From the NCBI GenBank assembly GCA_036741235.1, contig DAINSQ010000037.1, positions 1 through 33,129 on the forward strand: a DNA stretch of 33,129 bases. Direction: 5' to 3'. The notes under the pieces are model-generated. The model was not told the origin of the DNA. It did not search any database and saw only the letters and a program-made list of their open reading frames with translations. Origin of the DNA: JABWBR01 sp036741235. Lineage in GTDB: Bacteria > Bacteroidota > Bacteroidia > Chitinophagales > Saprospiraceae. Shown piece by piece: positions 8,474 through 16,313 of the stretch; position 1 is the first letter of the stretch; every line of letters starts with the position of its first letter. A program made the position numbers and the translations under genes.

Positions 8474-10513
8474 CTATTTCACCCGGTACGTCCCCTTCTC
8501 CACCCCGACTCCCTTGATCTCCAGTCCCTTCCACGCCTTCGGCAACTTCGTCTTCAACTGCACAATCCCTTTTTCGGTGATGTCCAGGCCGCCCAGGCCG
8601 TTGATCACTGCTTGCAGCATACCCCCGGCCCCGGTGGCGAAATAGGGATTCGTACCGCCGGCAGTCTCTGCCAAAACGCCGAAAGGTGCAACTTTATTGG
8701 GCTGGTAGCTTTTGTTGAATAACTGAAAGGCCTTTTCAGCGTCGCCGAGGCGGGCGTACAGCGTAGCCAATACCGAAAATCCCATCGCCGGGCCTTCGGG
8801 CGACATACGCGGCTCGTAATACGCCAAATCTTTGCGGATGCGCTGCTCGTCGGTAAAGACTTTAAGCGGGTAAGCCAGCAGGTTGGCGTCGGCTTGCTTG
8901 ATCATGACGCCGTCGTAAGTGGCGTTTTCTTTGGTGGTACCGTCCGGAAATTCCAGGATGGGGATGTTGTCGGCAACATGTTTCCAGTCGGGGTTGGGCG
9001 TGAGGCCCAGCTCTACAGCCGCCTGGGCAGCGTAGCCCAATACGGTGCGCGCCATGCCATTGGTGAAGGCGTTGTTGTCGATGTTTTCCTGCCATTCGTT
9101 GGCGCCGATGACGTTGTCGATGTCGTAGCGGCCCGGCCCGTTGCGCTCTACCCGGCTGGCCCAGAAGTCGGCGACTTCTTTCAGCACCGGGTATCCCCGC
9201 GTCAGCAACCAGTTCTTGTCTTTGGTAACTAAATAATAGTTCCAGAAGGCCCAGCCTACACAACCCGTGATGTGGTGCTGAAAGGGACCGGTGAGCGCCC
9301 ACACCGGCGTATCCTCCGAGCCGTCGGCGCTGGACTCCCAGGGGAACATGGCGCCGGCGTAGCCGTGCGAAAAGGCGTTGCGCTTGGCCATTTCCAGCCT
9401 TTCAAAGCGGTATTCCAACAGCGAGCGGGCTATTTCGGGCTGCAGGACGAGTAGGGGAGGGTACATCCACAACTCGGTGTCCCAAAAGACGTGGCCGTTG
9501 TAGCCCAGTCCCGACAAACCCATTGGGGAGAGGCTGTACGCCGTGCCCTCCCGCGCAAAGGAGTAGAGATGGTACAGCGCAAAGCGGATGTCGCGCTGCG
9601 CCTGCAAATCGCCGTCGACGATGATATCGCTTTCCCACAATTTGGCCCAGGCCTGCTCGTGGCGCTTCAGCAATCGGTCGGTGCCTTCCAGCTTGGCGAA
9701 GATGGTGAGGCGCTCGGCTTCGTTCACCGGGTCGTTGTAGTGCACCGACGATACCGTAGAGCCAGCTACGGCAAAGCGGTAGGTTTCGCCGGCTTTGAGT
9801 TTTTTGGTAAACTTGGCTAAGTGCATGTTGTAGTCCCAATCTTCATGGATGATCCTGGGCTCCGTGCCGTGCGGCTCGTCGAATAAAAAGCTGGTGGACG
9901 CCGCCACCGCAATTTTCCCCGAAGGACTCTTGGCCGCCGAGGTCAGCAGCGGTATCAATACATGAGGCCTATCTATTTCGCTGTAGGTATTGCGCGGATC
10001 TACCAGGTGGTTGGGCGTCTCTATGACGCTCATAGGGGTGATCGTGACGTCTTTTTTGGCTTTGATCTCCACGATGGACAAAGCCGTAAACGGCAGGTGC
10101 CGCAAGGCCATCAGGGTATGCTTTACGCTGAGCTTGTCGCCCACGTCGTACGTGGTCGTCAGCGCTGCCTTTTGCATGTCCAGCGTTTGGGCGTAATTGG
10201 AGATATCGCCCCGGCCCATTCTGCGCCCGTCCACATCCAGGTTCATATTGATGTGGTTGAAGGTTTTCAGGATGTTGCTCACGCGCCCCCGCTGGTAGTA
10301 GTCGTACACGCCGTTGAGCACTACGTCGTTCACCCGCATCGGCTCGGGCGATGATACCAGCCCGATCATGCCGTTGGCCACGGTCACCCCAAAATACCGG
10401 TTGGCATCGATCTGCTGTGCCTGTATATGCCAGGGCGATTGGCTGAGGTTGGTTTGGCCTATCATGGTCATTGATAATGAACACACGAAAATTCCCGTAA
10501 TTATCGATCTCAT
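8474..10513 (-). CDS. Glycoside hydrolase family 65-type enzyme, secreted
   Basis: This is a secreted (alpha/alpha)6-barrel glycosidase or phosphorylase related to GH65 and the ATHL1/PGGHG group, which act on alpha-glucosides. A signal peptide covers about residues 1-20 (MRSIITGIFVCSLSMTMIGQ). The N-terminal beta-sandwich region is followed by the barrel motifs GHVFWDTELWMYP, MFPWESSADGSEDTP and NEWQENIDNNAFTN, where E473 aligns with the general acid of the family, and then IKQADANLLAYPL. The length of 679 residues fits the PGGHG-like hydrolases better than cytoplasmic maltose or kojibiose phosphorylases. The signal peptide also favours hydrolysis in the periplasm. The natural substrate is unknown. 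It is transcribed alone on the minus strand and flanked by C-rich octamer repeats. Confidence 0.85.
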   Translation of the reverse strand: MRSIITGIFVCSLSMTMIGQTNLSQSPWHIQAQQIDANRYFGVTVANGMIGLVSSPEPMRVNDVVLNGVYDYYQRGRVSNILKTFNHINMNLDVDGRRMGRGDISNYAQTLDMQKAALTTTYDVGDKLSVKHTLMALRHLPFTALSIVEIKAKKDVTITPMSVIETPNHLVDPRNTYSEIDRPHVLIPLLTSAAKSPSGKIAVAASTSFLFDEPHGTEPRIIHEDWDYNMHLAKFTKKLKAGETYRFAVAGSTVSSVHYNDPVNEAERLTIFAKLEGTDRLLKRHEQAWAKLWESDIIVDGDLQAQRDIRFALYHLYSFAREGTAYSLSPMGLSGLGYNGHVFWDTELWMYPPLLVLQPEIARSLLEYRFERLEMAKRNAFSHGYAGAMFPWESSADGSEDTPVWALTGPFQHHITGCVGWAFWNYYLVTKDKNWLLTRGYPVLKEVADFWASRVERNGPGRYDIDNVIGANEWQENIDNNAFTNGMARTVLGYAAQAAVELGLTPNPDWKHVADNIPILEFPDGTTKENATYDGVMIKQADANLLAYPLKVFTDEQRIRKDLAYYEPRMSPEGPAMGFSVLATLYARLGDAEKAFQLFNKSYQPNKVAPFGVLAETAGGTNPYFATGAGGMLQAVINGLGGLDITEKGIVQLKTKLPKAWKGLEIKGVGVEKGTYRVK

Positions 10514-10555
10514 GAGTTTGTTTTTTATTCTAAAAAATAAATGCTCATCGCCAAG

Positions 10556-10584
10556 TCACCCCCTCACCCCCTCACCCCCTCACC
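10556..10584. repeat. C-rich octamer repeat, 3.6 copies of TCACCCCC
   Basis: Three perfect copies of TCACCCCC and a partial fourth (TCACC) follow TCGCCAAG. One copy contains the mpg stop codon (TCA at 10572-10574 on the plus strand). On the minus strand this reads as three runs of five G spaced by TGA, with GG runs beside them, so a G-quadruplex is conceivable. See the sister repeat at 8437-8457. Confidence 0.75.
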
Positions 10585-11189
10585 TTCCCGCTGACCCAGG
10601 CCGATTCCCGTACAAAAAACCGCCACGGCCACAAGGCGCTTTCCCCCGCCGATTCCACGCCGATGCGGGCGCTCACGCCGATGGCGGCTTCCGGCACTGA
10701 TTCGCCGCGGTCTTCAATCCAGATCGGACTGCCGGGGTCCATCAAAGATATACCCGAAAAATCGGTAGTAATGCCCAACGCCTGACTCAGCGCGCCGGGA
10801 CCTGCGGTGAGCTGCCTTTTCACCGCGTCGAAACCCCGCCGGGCCAACATCAATTCGATATTGTCGACGGGCTCTATGGCCCTGATCAACACCGCGTGCG
10901 CCTCGCCCTGGCCGGCGCTCACCACATTAAATAAATGGTGTATGCCGTAACACCTATATATATATGCAACGCCCCCCGGTTCGTACATCACGCGCGTGCG
11001 CGGCGTGAAGCGATTGTTCCAGGCGTGGCAAGCCTTGTCGTCGGGGCCGCGGTAGGCCTCCGTCTCTACGATGCGGCCCGCCGTGAGTTGCCCGTCAAAC
11101 CGGGTGACTAAATATGTACCCAGCAAATCTCGGCTCACTTGTACTACGTCGCTGCGGCGGTAAAAATCTAGCGGAAGACGTTGGGCCAT
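10572..11189 (-). CDS. mpg: DNA-3-methyladenine glycosylase (AAG/MPG family)
   Basis: This is a base-excision repair enzyme that removes alkylated purines such as 3-methyladenine. The 205 residues cover the whole family fold. RIVETEAYRGPDDKACHA contains the residues equivalent to human AAG Glu125 (E44, catalytic) and Tyr127 (Y46, base stacking). YRCYGIHHLFNVV is the second signature. The C-terminus ends in a short tail encoded within the octamer repeat. The start codon lies one base after the marR stop (TGA-C-ATG), so translation is almost surely coupled and the two genes form one transcript. The start at 11189 agrees with the usual N-terminus (LPLDFYRRSDVVQVSRDLLG). Confidence 0.93.
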   Translation of the reverse strand: MAQRLPLDFYRRSDVVQVSRDLLGTYLVTRFDGQLTAGRIVETEAYRGPDDKACHAWNNRFTPRTRVMYEPGGVAYIYRCYGIHHLFNVVSAGQGEAHAVLIRAIEPVDNIELMLARRGFDAVKRQLTAGPGALSQALGITTDFSGISLMDPGSPIWIEDRGESVPEAAIGVSARIGVESAGESALWPWRFFVRESAWVSGKVRG

Positions 11190-11190
11190 G

Positions 11191-11641
11191 TCACGATCTC
11201 CATTTTTCCAATAAATCCGAAAGCAGTTGCGCCTCTTCGTCGTTGAGCCTGGCCCAGGCCCGCGCTTTTTCGCGCACCAAAGGTTCGATTTGTTTGAGCA
11301 ATTCGATACCGGCAGGCGTGATGCGCACCAATACCTGGCGGCGGTTGCGGGTATTGGTGCCCCGCTCGGCCAGCCCTTTGGCGCAAAGCCGGTCGCAGAG
11401 CCGCGTCAGGTCGGGGTTTTTGTCCATCATCATGTCTTTGACCACCCCCACCGGCATGGTTTCCGGGTAACGACTCCTGAGTATGCGCAACACATTGTAT
11501 TGCTGCTGCGTAATATCAAATGGCACAAACACCTCGCTGGTCTGTTCCATGAACCAGTGATAGGTGTACATNNNNNNNNNNGAGAATGGCCCGCTGCAGG
11601 GGCGAACCTGTGGGTTGTTGTACGGCGTCATCGAGTTTCAT
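11191..11641 (-). CDS. MarR-family transcriptional regulator, interrupted by assembly gap
   Basis: This is a winged-helix MarR repressor or sensor. The part after the gap reads MYTYHWFMEQTSEVF, then QQQYNVLRILRSRYPE (helix before the recognition region), DLTRLCDRLCAKGLAER (recognition helix and start of the wing) and RQVLVRITPAGIELL (wing and following helix). Upstream of the ten N the minus strand encodes MKLDDAVQQPTGSPLQRAIL from an ATG at 11641, a good MarR N-terminus, but in another frame relative to the ten-base gap. A true gap length divisible by three would join the two pieces. An alternative start at 11631 runs in a frame that makes no sense before the gap. The gene is coupled to mpg, so it may control alkylation repair, which is inferred from context only. 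Confidence 0.8.
11572..11581. other. Assembly gap (10 N)
   Basis: Ten undetermined bases lie inside the MarR coding region. The number is probably a placeholder, since it breaks a reading frame that is otherwise coherent on both sides. Confidence 0.99.
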
Positions 11642-11689
11642 GCCTTAAAGATATAAGCAAACGCGTTCACACAAAACTTGTGGGCGGGT

Positions 11690-12436
11690 TTATTGCCACG
11701 AACTTACGGCCAGGGCCAGTTCTTTGCCGTCTTCTTGCCGCACCAACCGGTGCAGCAGTTGCCCTTCCGGCAGTTGCTGCGTCTCGGCTTTTACGTGTTC
11801 TTTCCACTGCGCTTCCGCCCGGTATTGGATGTCAAAAGCGAGTAAACGGCCTTCCATGAGCAGTTCATCGGGTATGGCCTCCAGCATCCACTGCTGGTAA
11901 TACATATTATTAAGGTGATTATTGAAGTCGAGTTCGTGCCAGCGAACCGTAAATTCGAGGGCGTATTCCGGCAGCTCCATTTTGGGCATTTGCCCCGATG
12001 GCCGCGGCAAACACAACTCGGGCGCCGGCGCCAGGCGAAGTATGTCAAGTATGAATTCCGGGAAACGCGCCAGGTTGCGCCGTACGGTGTCCATCAACAC
12101 CCAGGTTGAACTCGAATGGGCGATGAGCTCGCCGGCTTCGTCGTATACTTTGTAGTCGCGGTAGGTGAACAAGCGCTCGTACCCGGAAGGATAGGTCTCT
12201 ACCCTGATGCGCTCGCCCAACCGGGGTAGCCGCAGCAGGCTGAGCTGCTGCCGCATGAGTACCCAGGCAATGTGGTGCGGCTCCAGGTCCCACACCGATA
12301 CCCCCAGCCTGATGACGTGCTCCATCGCCGATTCGTGCAGCAATTTGACCAGGGCAGGCAGCGTCGCCTGTTTTTTGCTGTCAATTTCATAAGTGCGTAT
12401 GGTGTAAAACGCCTCGTGGCGCCAATTAGACTCCAT
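11690..12436 (-). CDS. Acyl-ACP thioesterase (FatA/FatB-like)
   Basis: It hydrolyses acyl-ACP to release free fatty acids in the cytoplasm (family PF01643, double hot-dog fold). Two hot-dog halves are visible in 248 residues: the N-terminal half with YEIDSKKQATLPALVKLLHE and the tail of the second with HELDFNNHLNNMYYQQW, where D170, N172 and H174 match the conserved D-x-N-x-H-x-N catalytic region. The start at 12436 (MESNWRHEAF) is preferred over 12490, because the extra 18 residues have no family counterpart. The gene is divergent from rpsL. A near-consensus minus-strand box (TTTCTTTG, 12472-12479, one mismatch to TAnnTTTG) lies about 36 bases upstream. The usual role is membrane lipid turnover or fatty acid release; chain-length preference cannot be read. 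Confidence 0.88.
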   Translation of the reverse strand: MESNWRHEAFYTIRTYEIDSKKQATLPALVKLLHESAMEHVIRLGVSVWDLEPHHIAWVLMRQQLSLLRLPRLGERIRVETYPSGYERLFTYRDYKVYDEAGELIAHSSSTWVLMDTVRRNLARFPEFILDILRLAPAPELCLPRPSGQMPKMELPEYALEFTVRWHELDFNNHLNNMYYQQWMLEAIPDELLMEGRLLAFDIQYRAEAQWKEHVKAETQQLPEGQLLHRLVRQEDGKELALAVSSWQ

Positions 12437-12606
12437 TCTGTGTGTTTTATCTTTTGCAGTTAATAATATGGCAAAGAAATGCTCGTTCAACCAACCGCCG
12501 GTTGTTATTGTATCGCCGGTATAATAGTATTTTACCCGGCCATCGCTACAAAGAACGCCTTTTCAAGCCAGATCAGAAAAGTAGGCGAATATTTTTAAAA
12601 ATCCTT

Positions 12607-12636
12607 TTTGTATTTTCATATAAAGCCTTACCTTTG
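12607..12636 (+). promoter_or_regulatory. Promoter of the str-S10-spc-alpha superoperon
   Basis: TTTG at 12607-12610 and TACCTTTG at 12629-12636 are separated by 18 bases, matching the Bacteroidota -33/-7 arrangement. Transcription should start near 12642, leaving a leader of about 74 bases before rpsL. The two boxes are the best-spaced promoter in the window. Confidence 0.75.
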
Positions 12637-12646
12637 CAATCGCTTT

Positions 12647-12670
12647 TTGAAAAGGCATGTCCTTTTTCAA
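12647..12670 (+). promoter_or_regulatory. Leader hairpin upstream of rpsL
   Basis: TTGAAAAGG (12647-12655) pairs with CCTTTTTCAA (12661-12670) around CATGT, with one bulged T. It begins about five bases after the predicted transcription start, so it would form at the very 5' end of the mRNA. It may stabilise the transcript or act in regulation; neither is shown. Confidence 0.45.
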
Positions 12671-12715
12671 TTAACATACACAGATACAGAACATTTTAAT
12701 CGAAAGCAGCAACGT

Positions 12716-13090
12716 ATGCCAACCATCAACCAACTTGTACGCAAAGGCAGAGAAAAAGTGCTGACCAAGAGCAAGTCGCGCGCACTCAATTCGTGCCCGC
12801 AAAAACGCGGCGTTTGTACGCGTGTTTACACGACGACGCCCAAGAAGCCCAATTCTGCATTGCGTAAGGTGGCCAAGGTACGCTTGACCAACGGGGTAGA
12901 GGTAATCGCCTATATTCCGGGCGAAGGCCACAACCTCCAGGAACACTCTATCGTACTGGTTCGCGGCGGTCGTGTAAAAGACCTGCCCGGCGTACGCTAT
13001 ACGATTGTTCGCGGCGCATTGGATACCGCCGGCGTGAACGACCGCAAGAAGAGCCGTTCACTCTATGGCACCAAGCGTCCCAAGAAGTAA
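12716..13090 (+). CDS. rpsL: 30S ribosomal protein S12
   Basis: This decoding-centre protein of the small subunit has 124 residues, the usual length. MPTINQLVRKGR, the TTTPKKPNSALRK loop with K43 and the GRVKDLPGVRYT loop are intact, so the classic streptomycin-sensitive lysines are present. The start at 12716 is fixed by the conserved MPTINQL. A frame extending back to 12608 lies partly upstream of the predicted transcription start and is not used. It is the first gene of the superoperon, followed after 34 bases by rpsG. Confidence 0.98.
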   Translation: MPTINQLVRKGREKVLTKSKSRALNSCPQKRGVCTRVYTTTPKKPNSALRKVAKVRLTNGVEVIAYIPGEGHNLQEHSIVLVRGGRVKDLPGVRYTIVRGALDTAGVNDRKKSRSLYGTKRPKK

Positions 13091-13124
13091 TTATGTTTCT
13101 TTCTCACGAAACCTCTAATTCATA

Positions 13125-13592
13125 ATGAGAAAAAGAAAACCGAAACTGAGAATCATCGACCCGGATCCACGCTATAGCGATCCTATGGTCACTCAGTTTG
13201 TCAACAACATGATGTGGGAAGGCAAGAAGAGCACGGCGCTCAAGATCTTCTACGAGGCCATGGATATTGTCAAAGACCGCATGAAGACGGATGAACACGG
13301 CGTTTGGAAAAAAGCGCTGAACAACGTCATGCCGCAGGTGGAAGTTCGCAGCCGCCGTATCGGAGGCGCCACGTTCCAGATCCCGACCGAAATCCGCGCC
13401 AAGCGCAAGGTTTCTATCGGTATGAAGTGGCTGATCCGCTTCTCCCGCCAACGCAGCGGTAAAGGTATGCCCGACAAACTGGCCGCCGAGATCATCGCAG
13501 CAAGCAAAGGAGAAGGCGCAGCCGTAAAACGCCGCGAAGATACCCACAAGATGGCCGAGTCTAACCGCGCTTTCGCTCACTTTAAAGTTTAA
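13125..13592 (+). CDS. rpsG: 30S ribosomal protein S7
   Basis: This is the primary 16S rRNA-binding protein that organises the 30S head. It has 155 residues, typical for the family. The N-terminus MRKRKPKLRI and the YSDPMVTQFVNNMMWEGKK helix region are clear, as is RRIGGATFQIP, the rRNA-contacting beta-ribbon. fusA follows after 18 bases. In enterobacteria S7 represses the str operon by binding the rpsL-rpsG gap. Here that gap is only 34 bases and shows no comparable structure. Confidence 0.97.
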   Translation: MRKRKPKLRIIDPDPRYSDPMVTQFVNNMMWEGKKSTALKIFYEAMDIVKDRMKTDEHGVWKKALNNVMPQVEVRSRRIGGATFQIPTEIRAKRKVSIGMKWLIRFSRQRSGKGMPDKLAAEIIAASKGEGAAVKRREDTHKMAESNRAFAHFKV

Positions 13593-13610
13593 TTTTTTTA
13601 AGCAGCTATC

Positions 13611-15746
13611 ATGGCTAAGGATCTTAAATTCACCAGAAATATCGGTATCGCCGCTCACATCGACGCTGGTAAAACTACCACCACCGAGCGCGTACTCTAC
13701 TACACCGGCGTATCGCACAAAATCGGTGAGGTACACGACGGCGCCGCTACCATGGACTGGATGGAGCAGGAACAGGAGCGCGGTATTACGATTACTTCCG
13801 CCGCTACCAAGTGTAACTGGGAAGTAGCCGGCCAAAAATACGATTTCAATATTATCGATACCCCGGGCCACGTGGACTTTACCGTTGAGGTGAACCGCTC
13901 CCTGCGCGTTCTCGACGGTCTGATCTTCCTCTTCAGCTCTGTTGACGGCGTTGAACCCCAGTCGGAAACGAACTGGCGCCTCGCCGATAACTACAAGGTG
14001 CCTCGCCTGGCTTTCGTGAACAAGATGGACCGCTCCGGCGCCGACTTTTTCATGGTGGTCAACGATATGCGCGAAAAACTCGGCGCCAACGCTATCCCCC
14101 TCCAGGTGCCCATCGGCGCCGAAGAGAAGTTCAAAGGCGTTGTCGACCTGGTGACCAACCAGGCTATTATCTGGAATGAGCACGACATGGGTATGACTTT
14201 CGAAGTAGTGCCCATCCCCGACGACCTCGTCGAAACGGTAAACGAAAGCCGCGAAAAACTCGTGGAAGCCGCCGCCGAATTCGACGAATCGCTGATGGAA
14301 AAGTACTTCGAAGATCCCGATTCTATTACAATCGACGAATTGCGCTCCGCTATCCGCCAGGCCGTTATCAATATGAAGATTACGCCCGTGCTCTGCGGCT
14401 CCGCTTTCAAAAATAAAGGCGTACAGGCCTGCCTCGACGCAGCCTGCTACTTCCTGCCCTCTCCCCTCGATATTGAGGCGGTGAAAGGCACCAACCCCGA
14501 TACGGAAGAAGAAATTTTCCGCAAACCGACGGTCGACGATCCATTTACCGCCCTCGCGTTTAAAATTGCTACCGACCCCTACGTGGGCCGCCTCTGCTTT
14601 ATCCGCGTATACTCCGGTAAACTCGACGCCGGCTCTTATGTACTCAACACGCGTACCGACAGCAAAGAGCGCATCTCTCGCCTCTACCAGATGCACGCTA
14701 ATAAGCAAAATCCGGTAGACCGCGTGGAAGCCGGCGATATCGCCGCAGCTGTGGGCTTCAAAGATATTCGCACCGGCGATACGCTGTGCGACGAAAAACA
14801 CCCGATCGTGCTGGAAAGCATGGTCTTCCCCGAACCGGTTATCGGTATCGCCGTTGAACCCAAGTCGCAGAAAGACCTCGACAAACTGGGCATGGCGCTG
14901 GCCAAACTGGCTGAAGAAGACCCCACCTTCCGCGTTCGCTACGACGAAGATACCAACCAAACGGTGATCAGCGGTATGGGCGAATTGCACCTCGAAATTA
15001 TCGTCGACCGCTTGCGCCGCGAATTCAAAGTAGAATGTAACCAGGGCCAGCCCCAGGTTAACTATAAAGAAGCCCTTACCAAAATGGTTTCTCACCGCGA
15101 ACGCCTCAAGAAGCAGACCGGCGGCGCCGGTTTGTTCGCCGATATGGAATTCGAACTCGGCCCCGCCGACCAGGAATTCCTCGACAGCGAAGACTTCAAG
15201 AGCGGCAAGAAGAAACTCCAGTTCGTTTGGGGTATCGTGGGCGGCGCTATCGACAAAAACTACATGAAGCCCATCACCGACGGCTTTAACGCCATGATGA
15301 GCAACGGTATCCTCGCCGGCTACGGTATCGATAGCATGAAGGTCCGCGTTTATGACGGCTCTATGCACGCCGTTGACTCCAAACCGATCGCTTTCGAACT
15401 TTGCGCCAAGGAAGGCTTCCGCGCCGCCGCCGCCAAAACTAACCCGGTATTGATGGAACCCATCATGAAACTGGAAGTGGTGACGCCGGAAGAATATGTG
15501 GGCCCTGTTATCGGCGACCTCAACCGCCGCCGCGGCTTGCCCAAAGGCCAGGAACCTCGCATCGGCGGCGTTGTAGCTATCCAGGCGGAAGTGCCCCTTA
15601 GCGAAATGTTCGGCTATGTAACCCAGCTGCGTACGATCACTTCCGGTCGCGCCAGCTCTACTATGGAATTTTCTCACTATCACGAAGTGCCCGCTAATAT
15701 CGCCAAAGAGGTGATCGAAAAGGCAAAAGGCGCCGTGAAAGTATAA
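13611..15746 (+). CDS. fusA: Elongation factor G
   Basis: This translocation GTPase has 711 residues. The G1 motif AHIDAGKT is at residues 15-22, G2 is RGITITSAAT, G3 is DTPGHVDF, G4 is NKMD from N137, and G5 is GSAFKN. Domains II to V follow, with the domain IV loop region YGIDSMKVRVYDGSMHAVDS present. Motif completeness suggests a canonical EF-G rather than the recycling-only or tetracycline-resistance paralogues. tuf does not follow it; rpsJ does, after an 81-base gap with a hairpin. A 902-codon antisense open frame across this gene is a codon-usage artefact. Confidence 0.97.
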   Translation: MAKDLKFTRNIGIAAHIDAGKTTTTERVLYYTGVSHKIGEVHDGAATMDWMEQEQERGITITSAATKCNWEVAGQKYDFNIIDTPGHVDFTVEVNRSLRVLDGLIFLFSSVDGVEPQSETNWRLADNYKVPRLAFVNKMDRSGADFFMVVNDMREKLGANAIPLQVPIGAEEKFKGVVDLVTNQAIIWNEHDMGMTFEVVPIPDDLVETVNESREKLVEAAAEFDESLMEKYFEDPDSITIDELRSAIRQAVINMKITPVLCGSAFKNKGVQACLDAACYFLPSPLDIEAVKGTNPDTEEEIFRKPTVDDPFTALAFKIATDPYVGRLCFIRVYSGKLDAGSYVLNTRTDSKERISRLYQMHANKQNPVDRVEAGDIAAAVGFKDIRTGDTLCDEKHPIVLESMVFPEPVIGIAVEPKSQKDLDKLGMALAKLAEEDPTFRVRYDEDTNQTVISGMGELHLEIIVDRLRREFKVECNQGQPQVNYKEALTKMVSHRERLKKQTGGAGLFADMEFELGPADQEFLDSEDFKSGKKKLQFVWGIVGGAIDKNYMKPITDGFNAMMSNGILAGYGIDSMKVRVYDGSMHAVDSKPIAFELCAKEGFRAAAAKTNPVLMEPIMKLEVVTPEEYVGPVIGDLNRRRGLPKGQEPRIGGVVAIQAEVPLSEMFGYVTQLRTITSGRASSTMEFSHYHEVPANIAKEVIEKAKGAVKV

Positions 15747-15762
15747 GCAAAAACAGTAGCTT

Positions 15763-15785
15763 GCGGGCCCCGGCGCGGGCTGCGC
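15763..15785 (+). promoter_or_regulatory. Intercistronic hairpin between fusA and rpsJ
   Basis: GCGGGCCC (15763-15770) pairs with GGGCTGCGC (15777-15785) around CGGCGC with one bulged G. A run of nine T begins about 14 bases later, too far for a textbook terminator. It could be a partial terminator or an RNA-processing stem that separates the str part from the S10 part. Confidence 0.45.
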
Positions 15786-15827
15786 TTCTCTGATAAGTTT
15801 TTTTTTATTCAATCATTTTTTGAAGGC

Positions 15828-16136
15828 ATGAATCAGAAAATCAGGATCAAACTCCGCTCTTACGACCACAACCTGGTAGATAAGTCTACGGAGAAGATCG
15901 TAAAGACGGTGCGCAACAGCGGCGCTGTTGTGACTGGCCCGATTCCGCTGCCCACCGAGAAGAAAATCTTTACCGTGCTCCGTTCTCCGCACGTTAATAA
16001 GAAATCTCGGGAGCAGTTCCAGTTACGCACGCACAAGCGCCTCATCGAGATCTATACGCCCACCCAGAAGACAGTGGATGCCCTGTCCAAACTGGAACTG
16101 CCAAGTGGGGTTGACATTCAGGTTAAGCTGACGTAA
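15828..16136 (+). CDS. rpsJ: 30S ribosomal protein S10
   Basis: This 30S head protein is also the NusG/NusB partner in antitermination. It has 102 residues, the standard length. MNQKIRIKLRSYDHNLVDKS and the SREQFQLRTHKRLIEI strand are diagnostic. It is separated from rplC by 177 bases, by far the largest gap inside this operon. Confidence 0.97.
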   Translation: MNQKIRIKLRSYDHNLVDKSTEKIVKTVRNSGAVVTGPIPLPTEKKIFTVLRSPHVNKKSREQFQLRTHKRLIEIYTPTQKTVDALSKLELPSGVDIQVKLT

Positions 16137-16313
16137 GCGCAATTATTCTTAAGACCATAACAGGTTGCCGGATAATTAGGCGCGTCTACCCATGCTGCCG
16201 GGCTTTTCATCAACCCGGCTTGCAGGCCCGACGCCCCGTATTTCGCTGCGTGCAGTATTAGCATGGCGAGATAGCCTTCTTTTACGGCTACCGTACAATA
16301 AAAATGTCGACTG
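16137..16313 (+). promoter_or_regulatory. Structured 177-base gap between rpsJ and rplC
   Basis: No open frame of substance is present. The RNA can fold into a two-tier stem: GCGTC (16182-16186) with GACGC (16230-16234) enclosing GCCGGG (16197-16202) paired with CCCGGC (16214-16219) around an 11-base loop. A second hairpin, TAGCC (16272-16276) with GGCTA (16286-16290), lies 23 bases before the rplC ATG. No TAnnTTTG box is seen. The position would suit a feedback leader for the L3-L4-L23-L2 genes, which is inference. Confidence 0.45.

Noticed and set aside
10556..10584. Possible CRISPR or other spaced repeat array
   Set aside because: The units are 8 bases, directly tandem and without spacers.
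13104..15812. A 902-codon open frame on the minus strand across rpsG and fusA
   Set aside because: It is antisense to two genes with full motif sets. Biased codon use in these highly expressed genes removes stops on the other strand; the translation shows no domain and is low-complexity in His, Val and Phe.
15810..15830. Shared motif TTTTTGAA...GGCATG upstream of rpsJ and in the rpsL leader (12644-12659)
   Set aside because: In rpsJ the ATG is the start codon, in rpsL it is in the leader loop. The resemblance is a T/A-rich coincidence until more copies are shown.
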